A stretch of DNA of 64,000 bases from Sisyra terminalis (GCA_958496175.1 OY292278.1:45198001-45262000); one strand, 5' to 3'; positions 22,801 to 34,780 are shown, counted from the first letter of the stretch. Translations and numbers: made by a program. Notes: generated from the letters alone by a model not told the origin.

Positions 22801-25170
22801 CTAACTGATCCCCGCGACTTCGTCTGCGTAACGTAGGAGTAGATAATATTTTCTTTTTAAATTTGCTATTTGTAGTGGTATATGAAAATTATTATTTATA
22901 TGTATATGAAAATTCTTTTACGAAAAACATAATTATACTTAAAAACACTATTCAGTCAACTTTAAAAATACACATTAATTTTCAAAAAATATTTATAAAT
23001 ATCTAAAAAGAGTATGGTCTACTCCGTATACCTACAGTAGGTATACTTACCGTGAACCAATTAATCCGTAAATCAATCAGCATTTATTCATAAATAAAAA
23101 CTATCGTTAAGTTCAATAAAGTCAGTCATGATTATGACTTAAAATAGTCAAAAGTTATCAAAACACTTGCCTAGATATTTAGAATATTAGTAGAAATCCC
23201 ATTTCATTGTCTCGACTCCAGAAATAACCCTTTTCTCGAAACTATTTCACTAATGCAATGTACAAAACTACAGCGAAATTAAAATTTGTTCAATTCCACG
23301 AAACCTAGTTCCTCCATAATAAAGTATAACCATTGTGTATCTATGCACTTATTATTAAAATATCTGAATTCCAACTATATAATTAAACCATTTTCTTTAA
23401 GTTCGCCGAATTACTCGCTACTGGATATTCGCTGACTAATGTATTTATTTGTGAATACGTATTTCGAATTTTCAGGTTTACAATATGTGAAAGCCAAAAA
23501 ACTTAATACTCACTTATAAACTTTTTCTTTTTCAGATTTATATATTTGAGTTTAAATTCTTAAGCAGATCCTACGTTTTTGTTTCTAATAATAAACCAAC
23601 TTGGTTTTATTATATGCGATAAAACGTTTCGTCTAGAACGAACATACCTTGATAATTAAATTTGAAATTTCTATTGTTTATTAGACGTTATGGCGTACAA
23701 ACTTTGCCACCATTTTTCACTCTTTTAAGGGAGGAATTATCAAAAACCTTTTTTTATAATATATCTGCATCGTATAAAAAAACACTTTCCAAATTGCATC
23801 GACACAAATATGCATTTATATTGGAAAATACAATGTAACACGAAAAAAAATTATGACCTTTATTATGATTACCATGACTAAAAAGCAATTCGATATCGCA
23901 CATTTTGACGTTGCACATACAAAATTGTTGGAAATAGATAGAAAGCGTCGAAGGAAATTCAAATATTTTATTTATTTTCAATAACATAATTGATTTTCAA
24001 ATTTTTCTAAGCACCGAAGAAAAGTTGGTTTGGAAGATTTTATTTTTTGATTGATAATGAAATATATGACAAAAAATTGCTCCCTTAATGTTAAATAATT
24101 GCTCCAGGTCACAATCCTTGGTTCATAAAATTTAGATTTTAAAAAATTTTGATTGTTGAAAAACAAACAAAAATTAAAAACTGCCTCTTTGGTATTTGGT
24201 ATAAGTACCTACTACCTAAACTTTCATACTAATTAAGTGAAATGACATTTAAAATGCTGTAGTTAAAATGATATAACAAAAACCGAAACTTATTATTAAT
24301 TAATTATTTATTTATAAATTACACTAATTAAATTCAAAATTTCGATTGTTGATTAACTCTACATTTTCTCATACATACTTAGTCACCCCTTTTACTCTTT
24401 TAGGGTAGGAATTTTCAAAAAAAAAAAATATTTTCAGATGTCTACTTCTTACAAGGAATACATCCAATATTAAAATTTCATCAGTCAGAGGGGGTGTATA
24501 AATATAGGATTTTATGTATGCATGGTTTTAAAAACGTATTTACTTTAAGTTTTATTACTATTATTATTGTTACTACTACTACTATTACTTTTTTTTTGTT
24601 GTTAATATTTCAATATTGAGCAATTCTAAGAGTCTATTTACAACAATTTAGAAAAAAAAAATAAAAAAAAAGTTTACTGTAAGATTAGGAGGATCAGAAT
24701 GTCAGATACGTAAACCATTACATTATTAACATCAACTATGTGTTTTATATATATAAAGGTTTATATTTCAAAGAGGCAATTTTTTCAACTTTAAACTGAA
24801 ATTACTGTGTTTTTTATCAGTTCAACTAAAAATATTTTTATAGATTATTTTATAACTTTTAATTACTTTTCCAATGATATATAACTCACCTGTCTAAAGT
24901 AAAAATTTCTGTGTTCATCCCTAGGGAATACCTTCCCTTATTATTTTTTTGAAATGATAAGTAGCCTATAGTCTGTGGAAAAATGTGTTGTATCTTAATA
25001 CCAAATTTCATTAAATTCGGTTGTTTCATTTTTTAGTTAAATCGGGACACACAGCCAGACAAAAATGTTAAATTCGGAATAAGGGCCTCTTGAAACAAAT
25101 ATTTACCCTAAAATTGGGTTCAAAATCGAAATATACAGACAGACGTAAGAATTTTATATATTAGTATAGA
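22801..25170 (-). mobile_element. Non-autonomous Helitron, family 1, 2370 bp
   Basis: On the minus strand it starts TCTATACTAATATATAAAA at 25170 and ends GGGGATCAGTTAG at 22801 (the canonical 3' end is CTRR; here CTAG has changed to TTAG). A hairpin CGC-GAC/GTC-GCG lies about 12 nt inside the 3' end. The flanks are A at the 5' side and T at the 3' side, with no target duplication, as Helitrons leave. Sister copies are 35046-36414 and 55800-57085. The interior has a TAC/TAT microsatellite near 24565 and a tRNA-like relic near 24690, but no Rep/helicase frame. Confidence 0.85.
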
Positions 25171-26402
25171 TTACACAATATAAAATTGTTAAATAAAAAC
25201 ATTGTTATATTCTCAAATTCTTAACAGATATTTTTTGTTTGTGCAAATATTCCATTCATCGAGTAATTGAAATTTGTAACAATTTTTTCCCTTTAGAATC
25301 TCATAAATATCACAAACTTCTCTTGACATGGTAACACAATAAAATAAAAGCGGTAAACGTGTAAAAGTCTTAAAACTCTTTAATCTTTTTCGCAATTATC
25401 AATTGTGTATCCTACTTTACTTGCATGTTGCACATGAAATAAAACAATGTAAAAACCGATAAAATAATTTTTATTTTGTAGAACTACGCATTTTTTTTTT
25501 TTTGTGATTTATGCGAACAATTCACTCGAGAAATTGTAATATTTTTAAGCATTAAACATAAAAATGTTTTAATTATTTGATGTTTATTTGTATGGTATGG
25601 ACATTGCAAAGTTTACATTTCCATAAATTTTTATGTGCCGCATTAACATATTCGTCAATATAACGATGGGTCGTGCAGGAGGACAAACGTACAAAAACGA
25701 GAACAGAAAATAAATTATATGTCCCCCTGTTTATTTTTATCCCAAGTCCCTTTGTAATTTTTAATATTACGTTCAACTTTGGGAGTAAATGTACGCATAT
25801 ATATCTATATATATACATAGTATAGGTGGTGCGGATTTTATTTTGCAAACGTTCTTAATTTTCCTTCAATGCGTCAATCATATATACCATACCTGCCAAC
25901 AAACACACCCGCCACATTTATCTTAAATATCTTTGTAAAAGTTTCGCAACAACAAGCAAAAAAAAATCATTAAAATTAAAAACAACATCATCAACGCTGC
26001 GCCATTTTTCAAAGGAACGCCTCACCGTCGTTTTCTTAATTAGTACATGTTTTACTGAAAATTACTTCGCCTGTGAATATTATTATTTAATTATCGTGTT
26101 TCGGATGACATTCTTTTTTTTAAGTTGAATATCAGATACGAAAGAGCAAAGAAGAAATTTTTTTGTTTTAATTTTCTTTACTAAATAAAAAAAAATTTTT
26201 AAACGTTATTAAATATTGAAGACTAGCGACTAATTATGTCTTCAACTGTACGATAAACGATGGTGAAGCTAAGATATTCATGCATTTAATACAAATTTCT
26301 ATTTAAAGTAAATATTAAACTTTAGAGATGATAAAATTCAGATCTCAGCCATTTTTTTTTATTGAATTTAAATTGAAAATATTATATTTTTTTGTGAATC
26401 AA
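25171..26402. other. Intron, nothing recognised
   Basis: A small (AT)n patch lies near 25795-25815. No exon or paired repeat was seen. Confidence 0.5.
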
Positions 26403-26443
26403 GAAGCCTGATGAAGTTACAATACGTAACGAAACGTAGCTAG
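26403..26443 (+). ncRNA. Hammerhead-ribozyme-like motif (HHR-2)
   Basis: Stem I AGC, core CTGATGA, an unpaired A, stem II GTTAC/GTAAC with loop AATAC, then GAAACGTA and GCT closing stem I. The CUGAUGA and GAAA boxes are canonical. The cleavage base would be the A after GT. It is almost identical to 42166-42206, including about 60 bp downstream (ATTAAATAAAAAACCGATCT-like). A TTAA foldback (26507-27221) has inserted just after it. Confidence 0.6.
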
Positions 26444-26506
26444 TTTAAATATTAAAAAAATATTCAATAAAAAACCGATCTTATACAACCTAAATTGTCT
26501 TCTTAT

Positions 26507-27221
26507 TTAAGGGTGGATCACCGTCAGAACGGAAAAAAAAGACTTTTTTAAAACTGCTGCCATTTTCTTTAGAGATATTAAAAAACGGTCTTCGGCATGT
26601 AAAAGTTGAAATTTTGAACTATTTTTTTTTTAATTGCCTCGATATGTCTCCCCTCCCCCTTTTACAGCGCTTTAAAAAAGGGTCCTCGAAAATGAGGAGG
26701 TAAACGGGCGACAAGTTTTCTCGGAAACCGGAAGTCGGATCATGATTTTCCAAAGAATGTAGGTTTTGGTAATGCGTCTTCTTGGTACTGAACCTCGAAA
26801 ATTCGAAAAAATGTTGAAAATTCACAAAATGGCGCGACTTTGAAAAAAAAGGTTAAAAAAAAGACCTTTTTTGGACCTTTCTCCCTCTCCCACGTTGGGG
26901 GGGGAGGTTTAGCCAATTTCAGAGGTTCAGAACCAAGAAGACGTGTTGAACTATAACACTCTCCAGTTTCAAGTCAATCTGTCGGATAGTTTCTGAGAAA
27001 ACTTGTCTCCCAGTTTGAAAAAGTTGATTTCGAGAAAAACGCATTTAAAGTTTTTTTAAGATATTTTTTTATGTTATTATCAATTTATTCAATTTGTATC
27101 AGTGAAAATACATTAGTCAGCTACTCCAATCCTTTTAACACGTTATTCTTGAATGTTATAAGAAGACATTTATGTAAAAAAAAAATTTGATTTTTTTTTT
27201 CTGACGGTGATCTACCCTTAA
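26507..27221. mobile_element. TTAA-flanked foldback element (GGGTGGATCACCG ends)
   Basis: TTAAGGGTGGATCACCGTCA is mirrored by TGACGGTGATCTACCCTTAA. Inner arms mirror each other around the Pu/Py-rich centre near 26860. It lies just downstream of the HHR-2 copy. The other HHR copy at 42166 shows the corresponding downstream sequence CTTCTTATATATA without this insertion. Confidence 0.8.
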
Positions 27222-27439
27222 TAAATTAAACTTTATTCAATATATTTTAGGGTGAAGCTTAGAATGTCTGGTAGTCTTATATTGCAAGACCCCACTGATT
27301 TTAAACAAAATTCCCGTTATCCTACCGATGCAATATTCCCGTTGGCCTACCGGCCCACAAATAAAGTCAATTTTTTTATTTTTCTAACGAAATGATATTA
27401 AATTTTTACAATTCTGGTTGTTCTCATCCATGGTGTGGT

Positions 27440-27778
27440 AAATAATTAATAATGTTCTCGGGAACTTGAACTCAAATAGTAAGACGTTAAATTTTCAAAT
27501 CATCTCAACTTAATTATAATGTTCTGGTAGTAAATAAATAAAATAAAAACGTAAGGTTTATTCTTTTTATGTATTTTTTAACACTGTTATCTTAGTTTTA
27601 TACTGAACAGCGAAAATTAATTTATTTGTGTAATTTGGCTTTGAACGACATGCATTGTTATTATGCTTTAGTTCTTCTGAAGAAGTTGGAAATAAATACC
27701 AACGAAACGTTGAGATGATTTGAAAATTTAACGTCTTATTATTTGAGTTCAAGTTCCCGAGAACATTATTAATTATTT
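27440..27778 (+). mobile_element. Element with 70-bp inverted repeats and a hammerhead-like motif
   Basis: The left arm 27440-27509 (AATAATTAATAATGTTCTCG...CATCTCAAC) is an almost perfect inverted copy of 27709-27778. The right arm begins at the predicted ribozyme cleavage point. The interior holds HHR-3 at 27673-27716. The architecture matches 13761-13947 and 60953-61145. The 84-codon minus frame across it is a repeat shadow. Confidence 0.65.
27673..27716 (+). ncRNA. Hammerhead-ribozyme-like motif (HHR-3)
   Basis: Stem I TCTT pairs with GAGA (one G-U). The core is CTGAAGA (CUGANGA), followed by an unpaired A, stem II GTTGG/CCAAC with a 9-nt loop, GAAA, CGTT with cleavage predicted after the second T, then GAGA. 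All invariant positions of the core are kept. Confidence 0.6.
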
Positions 27779-29020
27779 TAACAATCGAAGAAACATTCTT
27801 TATAATCGATTTTGGACCCATAAATGGAATAATTCAGTCGATCATTGCAAGTTCATTGCCTTTTAATTACCTTTTTTTATCAGAATTTGAAGTTTTTCTC
27901 ATTACTTATCAGCAATTAATAAGATTGGTAATCATTAAAATTTGATGACGAATATTTTTAAATGCTCTATTTTACCGGTTAAGCATATGATTTTTTTTTT
28001 GTAGAGCATTAAATTTCCAAGAAAATTATGTATTACACATTTCATAATTCATATTGGTTCGCGAATTAGGAAGTACATATGCAAAAAAACCTTTTTTTCT
28101 TACAATTATCAAACTTTAAACTTCAGAAATAGTGAGATTGACGGTAAAAGTATAAGAAACCTTTTTTGTAGAACGCATAGTTTCCTTCAAAATTATTTAT
28201 AATGTTTGATATAATGATAAAGTTAAAAGCAATATAGGATATTTTTTCTATTAAACAGAATAAAATATATTCAACTTTAATGCGGAGGACTTTCCCATTA
28301 AAATTAAAAGCTCAGCTTAGGTGAGAATTTTTAAAGAGGGAGGGATTAATAGTCTTAGAAAAGATCTTATTAGATATAATTCACTTAAAAAGAAAATCAA
28401 ATATTAAATTAAAGTCCAGCAACAATATGGCTTTTTCGGTTCAAATAATCATATCTACGATCGAAAGATTTTCCTCTATTTTCGCCAGAGTTTCAGCTTA
28501 TACGAAAAATAGAAACAGCGATCTAATATTTAACTCTATTTAAAGTACTAAGTTTTGAATTAATCTGTTCAACAAATGTAAATAAAAAAGCAAATTTAAG
28601 TAGAGTTTTTCATGAAAGTAGTTACAGGTAGAAATAAATTATTTGTTTCACAACTAATCATTGAAAAAAATCCCCTGAAAATCAGAGCAAATAAAAAAAA
28701 ATACTTAATTGAATTCAAATACAAAAATCAAAGAAATAATGAAAAAACATTCGGACAAAGACGTAACTACAAAAACAGAAATGGGGGAAAAATTTTATTT
28801 GAACGAAACCATCCCTGCGCTAATTAAATAAAATATTCCCTCATCGTTCATCGTTGAAGTGAAGAAGCTTGAAAAACTCAATTGAAAACGTAAAAACATA
28901 TCTATATATATATATGAAATACACACATTTAAAGCTGCACAATCGATACGAAAATATTATATTTTCTCTTATCTCAAATGTTTGAATCGAAAAATAAAAA
29001 AAAAAATAAAGAAAAATTAC
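27779..29020. other. Intron with a foldback-arm relic at about 27985-28345
   Basis: 27985-28345 shares TTTTTGTAGAGCATTAAATTTCC-like and GGTGAGAATTTTTAAA landmarks with 20936-21359. A lysine/asparagine-rich plus frame at 28612-28827 has no recognisable domain. The last ~100 bases form the A+T-rich sequence beyond the donor of the next exon. Confidence 0.4.
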
Positions 29021-29058
29021 CTTCTTCATCCAGCAGAATATTGTCAGGCTTTATGTCC
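29021..29058 (-). CDS. STK32: STK32/YANK-family kinase, 38-nt catalytic-loop exon
   Basis: This exon encodes the catalytic loop. The last two bases of an Arg codon come from the upstream exon (CG) and the first base here (G) completes it. Then DIKPDNILLDEE follows, and a final G starts a Gly codon completed in exon 3393-3700. With the upstream exon this makes HIVHR-DIKPDN, the HRD catalytic Asp, Lys and Asn of subdomain VIB. The acceptor is TTTGTTTCAG and the donor G|GTAATT. Exon length 1+36+1 keeps phase on both sides. It is flanked by introns of 28,805 bp (upstream) and 25,320 bp (downstream). Skipping it would remove catalysis and shift the frame. Confidence 0.95.
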
Positions 29059-29867
29059 CTGAAACAAAGAAAAAGACTCTTAATTCACTCTTAACGAAGG
29101 GTTTAAGGATTAAATTTGCAAAAGGAGAGAAAATTCAATTAAAAACGAAATCAAATTAATATGGAATGCATTTATAAGTGCAAAAATTATTATTTCTTGT
29201 TCGGTTCGGCTTATGCTTTTCCTGTTTTCCCAGTGTGAAGACAGGCGAAAGAGAATCGCATTTGAATAAATATTGCTTACACACGGGGGTGGAAAAATAT
29301 TTTTAATGGCGGCATTCTTAATTTATTTTCCACACGAACGTTTTTCCTTTTTTCTCGTTCAATTTTTAAATGCTATTTTCGAACGGGCGACAGAAAAATT
29401 TGTGTGCTTTTCCTTCTTTTATTAATTCAATTATAAATTCTTGATTAAATTAATTATTCCGTTTTTTCACTTTGAAAATTCATCAAATAATTATAAAAGT
29501 ATAAACAAATTTTTCAGAAGAAAGAAAGGGGGGTGAAGAATAAAATAAAGCGTAGATTTAATCGAAGAGAGAAGACGGAGTTTAACGTTAATATTAAAGA
29601 GATTAGTGATAAACAAATATTCAAAGATCAATTTTTTCTAGGAAAATTTTGTGTCATTTGTATAAAAAATAAGGATTTGAACTTTGATGAATAAAATTTT
29701 TAAGATTTCTTTACAATAATAAAAAATTTAACAAAGAACGATAATTTTTGGTTTCACATTCAAATGATTGTTATATATATTTCAATATTTATATATTCAA
29801 TAAAGTCAACAGGTTTGGAAATTTAATATATGGAGGTATGACGCAATAAAACGTTATTGTTATGCAT
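29059..29867. other. Intron adjacent to the catalytic-loop exon, unique sequence
   Basis: 29180-29340 is less A+T rich than its surroundings and has no repeat partner here. It is possibly ancestral intron. No coding evidence. Confidence 0.4.
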
Positions 29868-30700
29868 TAGAGTGGTCCAAAAAAAATTTTTTTTCAAGTA
29901 CTATTGTCTCCAAAGCTTCTTAGGTATTAAAAAAAAAATCCGTCAAAAGTGCAGCTTGATATCTCAATTCTTCATGAAGCTCAATAAATTTCTATTTTTC
30001 CGTTTAAAAAACGTTAAAAATTTTTTTTTTACGTTTTTATCCGGTAAAACTAAGAAAAATTGTTTTTTCTTTAATTTGGATCAATTACTCTTGTAGGAAA
30101 TTGAATTCTCTTCAAAAAAGTACCCAAGTAATTTTTTGGTAATTCTAATGGGGAAAAAGTTATTGAGCTTTAAATACTCTCAATAAAAGAAAATTTTTTC
30201 AGATGATTTTAGAATTTATAAAATATATTATAAATCGTCTAGAATTTGATAAATTTTTAAATGAATACATGCAATCCCCAAAAAAAATTTCAAAAAGTTG
30301 AGAATTATTTCAAATCCATGAAAATTTATTAAATTATCTTATAATATTGTCCATTCCTTCAATCAATTACTTTCAAAACTATCTTCTTTCAAAATTGCTC
30401 AGTAGCGAGTTTTAAAGCTTAATAACTTTTTACTTGTTAGAATTATGAAAAAAATACATCAGTACTTTTTTGTAGAGAATTAAATTTTCTACAAGAACAG
30501 TTGATGAAAATTCAAAAAACAAAATTTTTCGTAGTTTTACCAAATAAACGCGTAAAATTTTTTTTTACGTGTTATTTAAATGGGAAAATAGACTTCGTGG
30601 AGAATCAAGATATCAACCTGCGCTTTGGAGGGATTTTTTATGCCTTAGAAAAGCGTTTAAGATGATAGGCAAAAAGCTTATTTTTTTTTGGACCACTCTA
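29868..30700. mobile_element. Long-TIR hAT-like MITE, 833 bp, with 8-bp target duplication
   Basis: The ends TAGAGTGGTCCAAAAAAAA and TTTTTTTTGGACCACTCTA are exact mirrors and fit the YARNG hAT terminus. TTATGCAT flanks both sides (29860-29867 and 30701-30708). The interior is palindromic over most of its length (for example GATATCTCAATTCTTC near 29960 against GGAGAATCAAGATATC near 30598). No transposase is visible. Confidence 0.88.
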
Positions 30701-30708
30701 TTATGCAT

Positions 30709-31660
30709 TTGTCATCTTTCTTTTAAACATATAAACAAATTTGGAACGAATTTCTGTTCCCTGATTTAAACGAGGATTTCTTTAGACAAAAGAAATTTTT
30801 GTCGGATTCTTAACATTTGATATTGAAGCTCCTATATTTATCAATGATTGTGGCAATAACGCAGAAGAACTTTTGTTATTACTTTAGTGAATTGGCCCAC
30901 AAATTGGCAAGTGGTTTGTGTGGTGTCGGCTTTTTGACACAAATCAAAAGATGGAATGATGATCTTACATAAAAGCAACTTCAAAAACTTATGCACCAAT
31001 ATGCACTACCAATATATAAAATATGCATAATGGTACCAATCAATATGCAGAGCAAATGAATCGTTTCATAATGTAAGGTTTCCAGATGTTAATAATATTT
31101 TTTGAGAAATTATTTAGTGAAAATTATACCAACAAGGAATATTTTCAATGTTTTAAACCTTATAGTATTTAGCCAGGTTTATTGTAGACACCTTTCTTAA
31201 CAGCTTTAAAAACTGTAAAAGCTGTAAAACAGCTTTCTTAACATTTCTTAACGAATCCCTAAAAAAATCCAGCACAATTTGATGGATCGCCGTCATAAAA
31301 AAAGTTCAGTCCATTGATTTAAGAACCGCAAACACAAAAAAAAACCTTTTTCATAAAAAAATATTCGTAAAATGATCAAACTCTTAGGGTTCTCGGTCCA
31401 TAATTAAAGAAACACTGGCCAAGAACAATCATTTTTGGATTTCAAAATAACCACATGGTATAGTCTACCAAAAGGTAATTTTTAACTCATGAATATCCAC
31501 GCGATTGGTATTCCTTCCTATCTCTTATAAAAAGCTGATACTTTCAACGATAAATAGATAAGTGAGGGGAAAAGCGTTAAAAAGAATTATGGTCCCATTA
31601 CTTCATTTTTGATACTCATGAGTATAACATATATAATTTTAATGAATAATAGTATATGTC
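30709..31660. other. Intron, nothing recognised
   Basis: A+T-rich sequence with no paired repeats and no supported frames. Confidence 0.45.
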
Positions 31661-31900
31661 CTATGACTCAATTTCTTCTTTATATAATTTGTCGTTAAGA
31701 ATGTTGTTTGGATCTAGTTTGTTGGCTTTGTATATTTCATATTCTTCCAGTGTGTTCATATGTGATCCTTTCTTGCAAATATGTGATGGCTTAAAATTAG
31801 TTTCGAAATTTAAGCATTGATAATTTTCGTCATAATGGTGTTTTGTATAATTTGAAGTTGTTGTAGGAGAGATTATACTGGACCTCACTTTGGAGGAGTA
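31661..31900 (-). pseudogene. Penelope-like element, extreme C-terminus (fragment A)
   Basis: The minus frame ending at 31661 contains SNYTKHHYDENYQCLNFE and then HMNTLEEYEIYKANKL and NILNDKLYKEE. The first part aligns with SNCTKHIYDKNHQCLKFE in the GIY-YIG fragment at 32540-33070, so both come from the same family. The second part resembles the conserved tail after the GIY-YIG nuclease of Penelope-like elements. Residues upstream in the same open frame look unrelated. Confidence 0.7.
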
Positions 31901-32539
31901 AAATAGTGGAATTAAAATTGGTGGAAAGCGATTTTCCATCCTTCGATTCGAAGACGATACAATCATAAATGCAAACAGTGAAATAGAGTTATTGAATTTC
32001 ATTTGAAGACTTCAAATCGTAAGTCAAAATTTCGCTTTAAAAACAATAAGACCAATGATCGTTGATCGCGATAATGATCAAAATTAGAATAAGAAAGTAA
32101 GGTACCAAAATATGACAAGAAAAAATTTCTTATAGTTCTCAGTTTACGGAACTGTATTAAGACCGAAGGTCTTAATTGTGCGAAGAAAAATAACCCTTAC
32201 AAAATCAACGATCTTCATCCTCAAAAATAAATTTTATATAGAAAAATATTAATTCCGGATTATAATTAAGAGTTATATAGAAAAATTATTTAAATAACAA
32301 TAATTTTCTTTGCGATATATGAATTATAAATCGAAAGAATTATCGTTCCAAATGTTTTGTACTCAAAAGTCACTTTAAACGAGAAATACTAAGCTTACTT
32401 TGTACAAATCAAGGCACTGTAGTTACTTGAATGGCGCAGGATGCATGGACCAATCATAACGCACCGTACAAAACTCAATCTTTAATTCGACCAATCAGAG
32501 AATTTATTACTAAAACTTTATAGATTTTAGCCAATGACA
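31901..32539. other. Sequence between two Penelope fragments, unidentified
   Basis: It contains GACCAATCATAACG and CGACCAATCAGAG, two inverted-CCAAT-like boxes, which might belong to a Penelope terminal region. No coding. Confidence 0.3.
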
Positions 32540-33070
32540 TGATTCTTTGGTGTATGTTCCTTATCCTTCATATGTAGTGGCATAAAATTTCTTTCGAATT
32601 TTAAGCATTGATGATTTTTATCATAAATGTGTTTTGTACAATTTGAAATTGTTGATGAAGAAGGTTTCTTGAGTGTATGTTCCTTATATCTTATTACAAA
32701 TGATCTAAAAGTTTGGCCATTGTAAAATTTTTGACAGAAGCTACATTAGTTTTATATATTCCGGTTTTATTTTTTGTTATAATTTGGCTTTTTTCCGATG
32801 GTTTTCGAATTTTCATCATGTTGTTCTTTGTTGAAAATGCGATATTGAAGTTATTTTTCTCTAGTAAGTTGGCGATTGTAAAACAAAATATATTATTGAA
32901 GTTTGATTTAATATATTTTTTGTTTTCTTTTGATGAAGTTGGAAGAATTTTTAGTAAATTTTGATATTATTTTGTCTACGATTGAGCTGTTGTATCCGTT
33001 AGTAATGACTATATGTTTAATTATCTTCAATTCTTCTTCACGAGTTTTGGTGCTAAGAGGGTTGATAGCT
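32540..33070 (-). pseudogene. Penelope-like element, RT end plus GIY-YIG nuclease (fragment B)
   Basis: Minus-strand reading from 33070: a KTREEELKIIKHIVITNGYN-type stretch, SSIVDKIIS, ENKKYIKSNFNNIF, KTGIYK (the GIY motif), then after a one-base shift CSFCQKFYNGQTFRSFVIRY (the YIG motif as YNG, with the following Arg) and KEHTLKKPSSSTISNCTKH. Penelope-like elements carry exactly this arrangement of RT followed by a GIY-YIG (URI) endonuclease. Frameshifts and the Ile-to-Asn change indicate a dead copy. The N-terminal side repeats in fragment C at 34911-36815. Confidence 0.85.
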
Positions 33071-33299
33071 CTATACACTTAACTTAATCTTAAGCTGCCA
33101 TTTTTTCGTTTCTTTTTTTTTTATTATTTTAAGTCGCTTTAACAGCTTGGTCATTAGCGACTAAAATTTGATAGCTTTTACAATCTTTAACATAAAAAGT
33201 ATTAAAACAAATTTAAATAGATTTAAACAGATTGAAATAGATTATCCTACTCATTGAATATATTTGAATTGAATATACTCCGATTAAATTCTTTGGTGG
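33071..33299. other. A+T-rich junction between Penelope fragment and LINE ORF1
   Basis: No recognisable feature. It contains the boundary of one retroelement against the other. Confidence 0.35.
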
Positions 33300-34780
33300 T
33301 ATGAATTTATGGAAAGTACCACATAAGCGGTTTAGTTATAAGAGTGGGGTTGTTAAGTTTTGGGTTTCGTGTTCTTGCAGTCTTTTGATTAGCCGAGTGC
33401 ATCTGTTTTTTAATAAACTTGGGCTCATTTTTGGGTGGAGTTGTTGAAGTGTGCTGATGAGGTCTTCCGCGCTTGTGGCGTAATCCAGGGCCAAAGCGGA
33501 TAGGTCTTGGTTGCTGCGGGCATTTTCCATGATATTCCTTATCTGGTTTCATTCTGGTTCAATGCTTAGTGGGAGATTGAGTTTGGATTGAAATAGACCA
33601 CTTTTGATTGTGGCCCAATCCTCTTCCTCAGAAGTTTCGTTTTCTGTTTTTTTTTTATTTTTTTTTTAATTTTATTTGGATTTTATCTTATTTCTAATCT
33701 ATCGTCTGGTGATACACTCTTTGTTTACCATTTTTTCCAAGCTGCTGTTAACATTAGTATCCTCAAAGGCAATTTCTGACTGGGATTGATTGTTTCCTTT
33801 AATACCTTCAGATGATGAGTTTGATACTGTCGGCGGTTGGGTTCTCTTTACTCTCTTGGGGGGGTTATTATTATAAGTTTTAATAGTTATTGGGGGTGGC
33901 ATTTCGGTAACTTCGTCCACTTCGTTGTGCCTGATGGTCTGGATTAAATTTATTTTATTTTCTATTGTTGGTGATTCTGGTTGGGAAATGGTAGAGTTTT
34001 GATTATTGGTAATTAAAATAATTGGTTTTGATATGGTGGTCGTGGTATCGCTGTCGGTATTGAGTTGGTGTTCATCTGAGCGATTGACTGTGTTGGTATT
34101 TTTTCCACTGTTGTCAGTTTTCTGCAATTGGTAAGCAGATTCTCCTAAAAAGATGCGGTATTCTTCGTTGTCGTGTTTTATGAGAGAGTCTGGGTGGATT
34201 TTGGGGTCATATGCTTTGACGAATACGAATCGCCGAAAGCTATAGATATGTTTAAATCTCTCCTCCTGCATTCCTATTCGAATGAATTGCATCCCGGACA
34301 TTATTTCTTATCCTTTTTGGGCTAACGCAGCTATAATAATATGGTGTGGAATAGACGGGCAAACGTTTGAAATGATAAGTTTCGTTGTTGGAGCAATTAA
34401 TCGATATCCTGCGATGTTAATCGATTATTCGATTAATCGATATGGTCGTCTCATTTACTGTAATGTTTTTGAAATTGTTTATGTATGTGTCGACGGTATC
34501 AGTTGATTTTAGATATATATAGATACGATTGTTAGACAGTCGGAATGCAAACATGATATTTCTTGGGTCGATTTGATTTCCAGCTGCTTTTATTTTTGTA
34601 TTAGAGATGCTCTCGAACACAATTGCTTGTTTTTTTTTGTAGGGAAAGTTGGAATAACTGTTGTGGTTTTTTGAGTTATTTGTGCGTAGGATGAGGTGTT
34701 ATTGGAAAAGGTGGTGGTATTTTTTTTTGGGTTTTTAGTAGGTTTTAGTGATGTTTTTGGTGTTTATTTGCATGGTTCAC
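33300..34780 (-). pseudogene. Jockey-clade LINE ORF1 (gag-like), nearly full length, broken
   Basis: The minus-strand frame can be followed from about 34770 to TAA near 33336. Landmarks in order: SSYAQITQKTTTV, IVFESISNTKIK, GNQIDPRNIMFAFRLSNNR, KLIISNVCPSIPHHIII, an in-frame TAA at 34308-34310, MSGMQFIRIGMQEERFKH, IYSFRRFVFVKAYDP, a Ser/Thr/Asn-rich linker, EEEDWATIKSGLFQSKLNLP, an in-frame TGA, and LHPKMSPSLLKNRCTRLI. This is the ORF1 layout of insect Jockey-like LINEs. At least two frameshifts and three stops kill it. No CCHC knuckles were identified. The RT (ORF2) part is absent, so the copy is truncated on its 3' side. Confidence 0.75.

Noticed and set aside
23622..23650. GAAACG on the minus strand considered as a sixth hammerhead
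   Set aside because: No CUGANGA core or stem II precedes it.
33307..33552. 81-codon minus frame overlapping the LINE ORF1 end
   Set aside because: Shadow of the ORF1 frame that contains LHPKMSPSLLKNRCTRLI.
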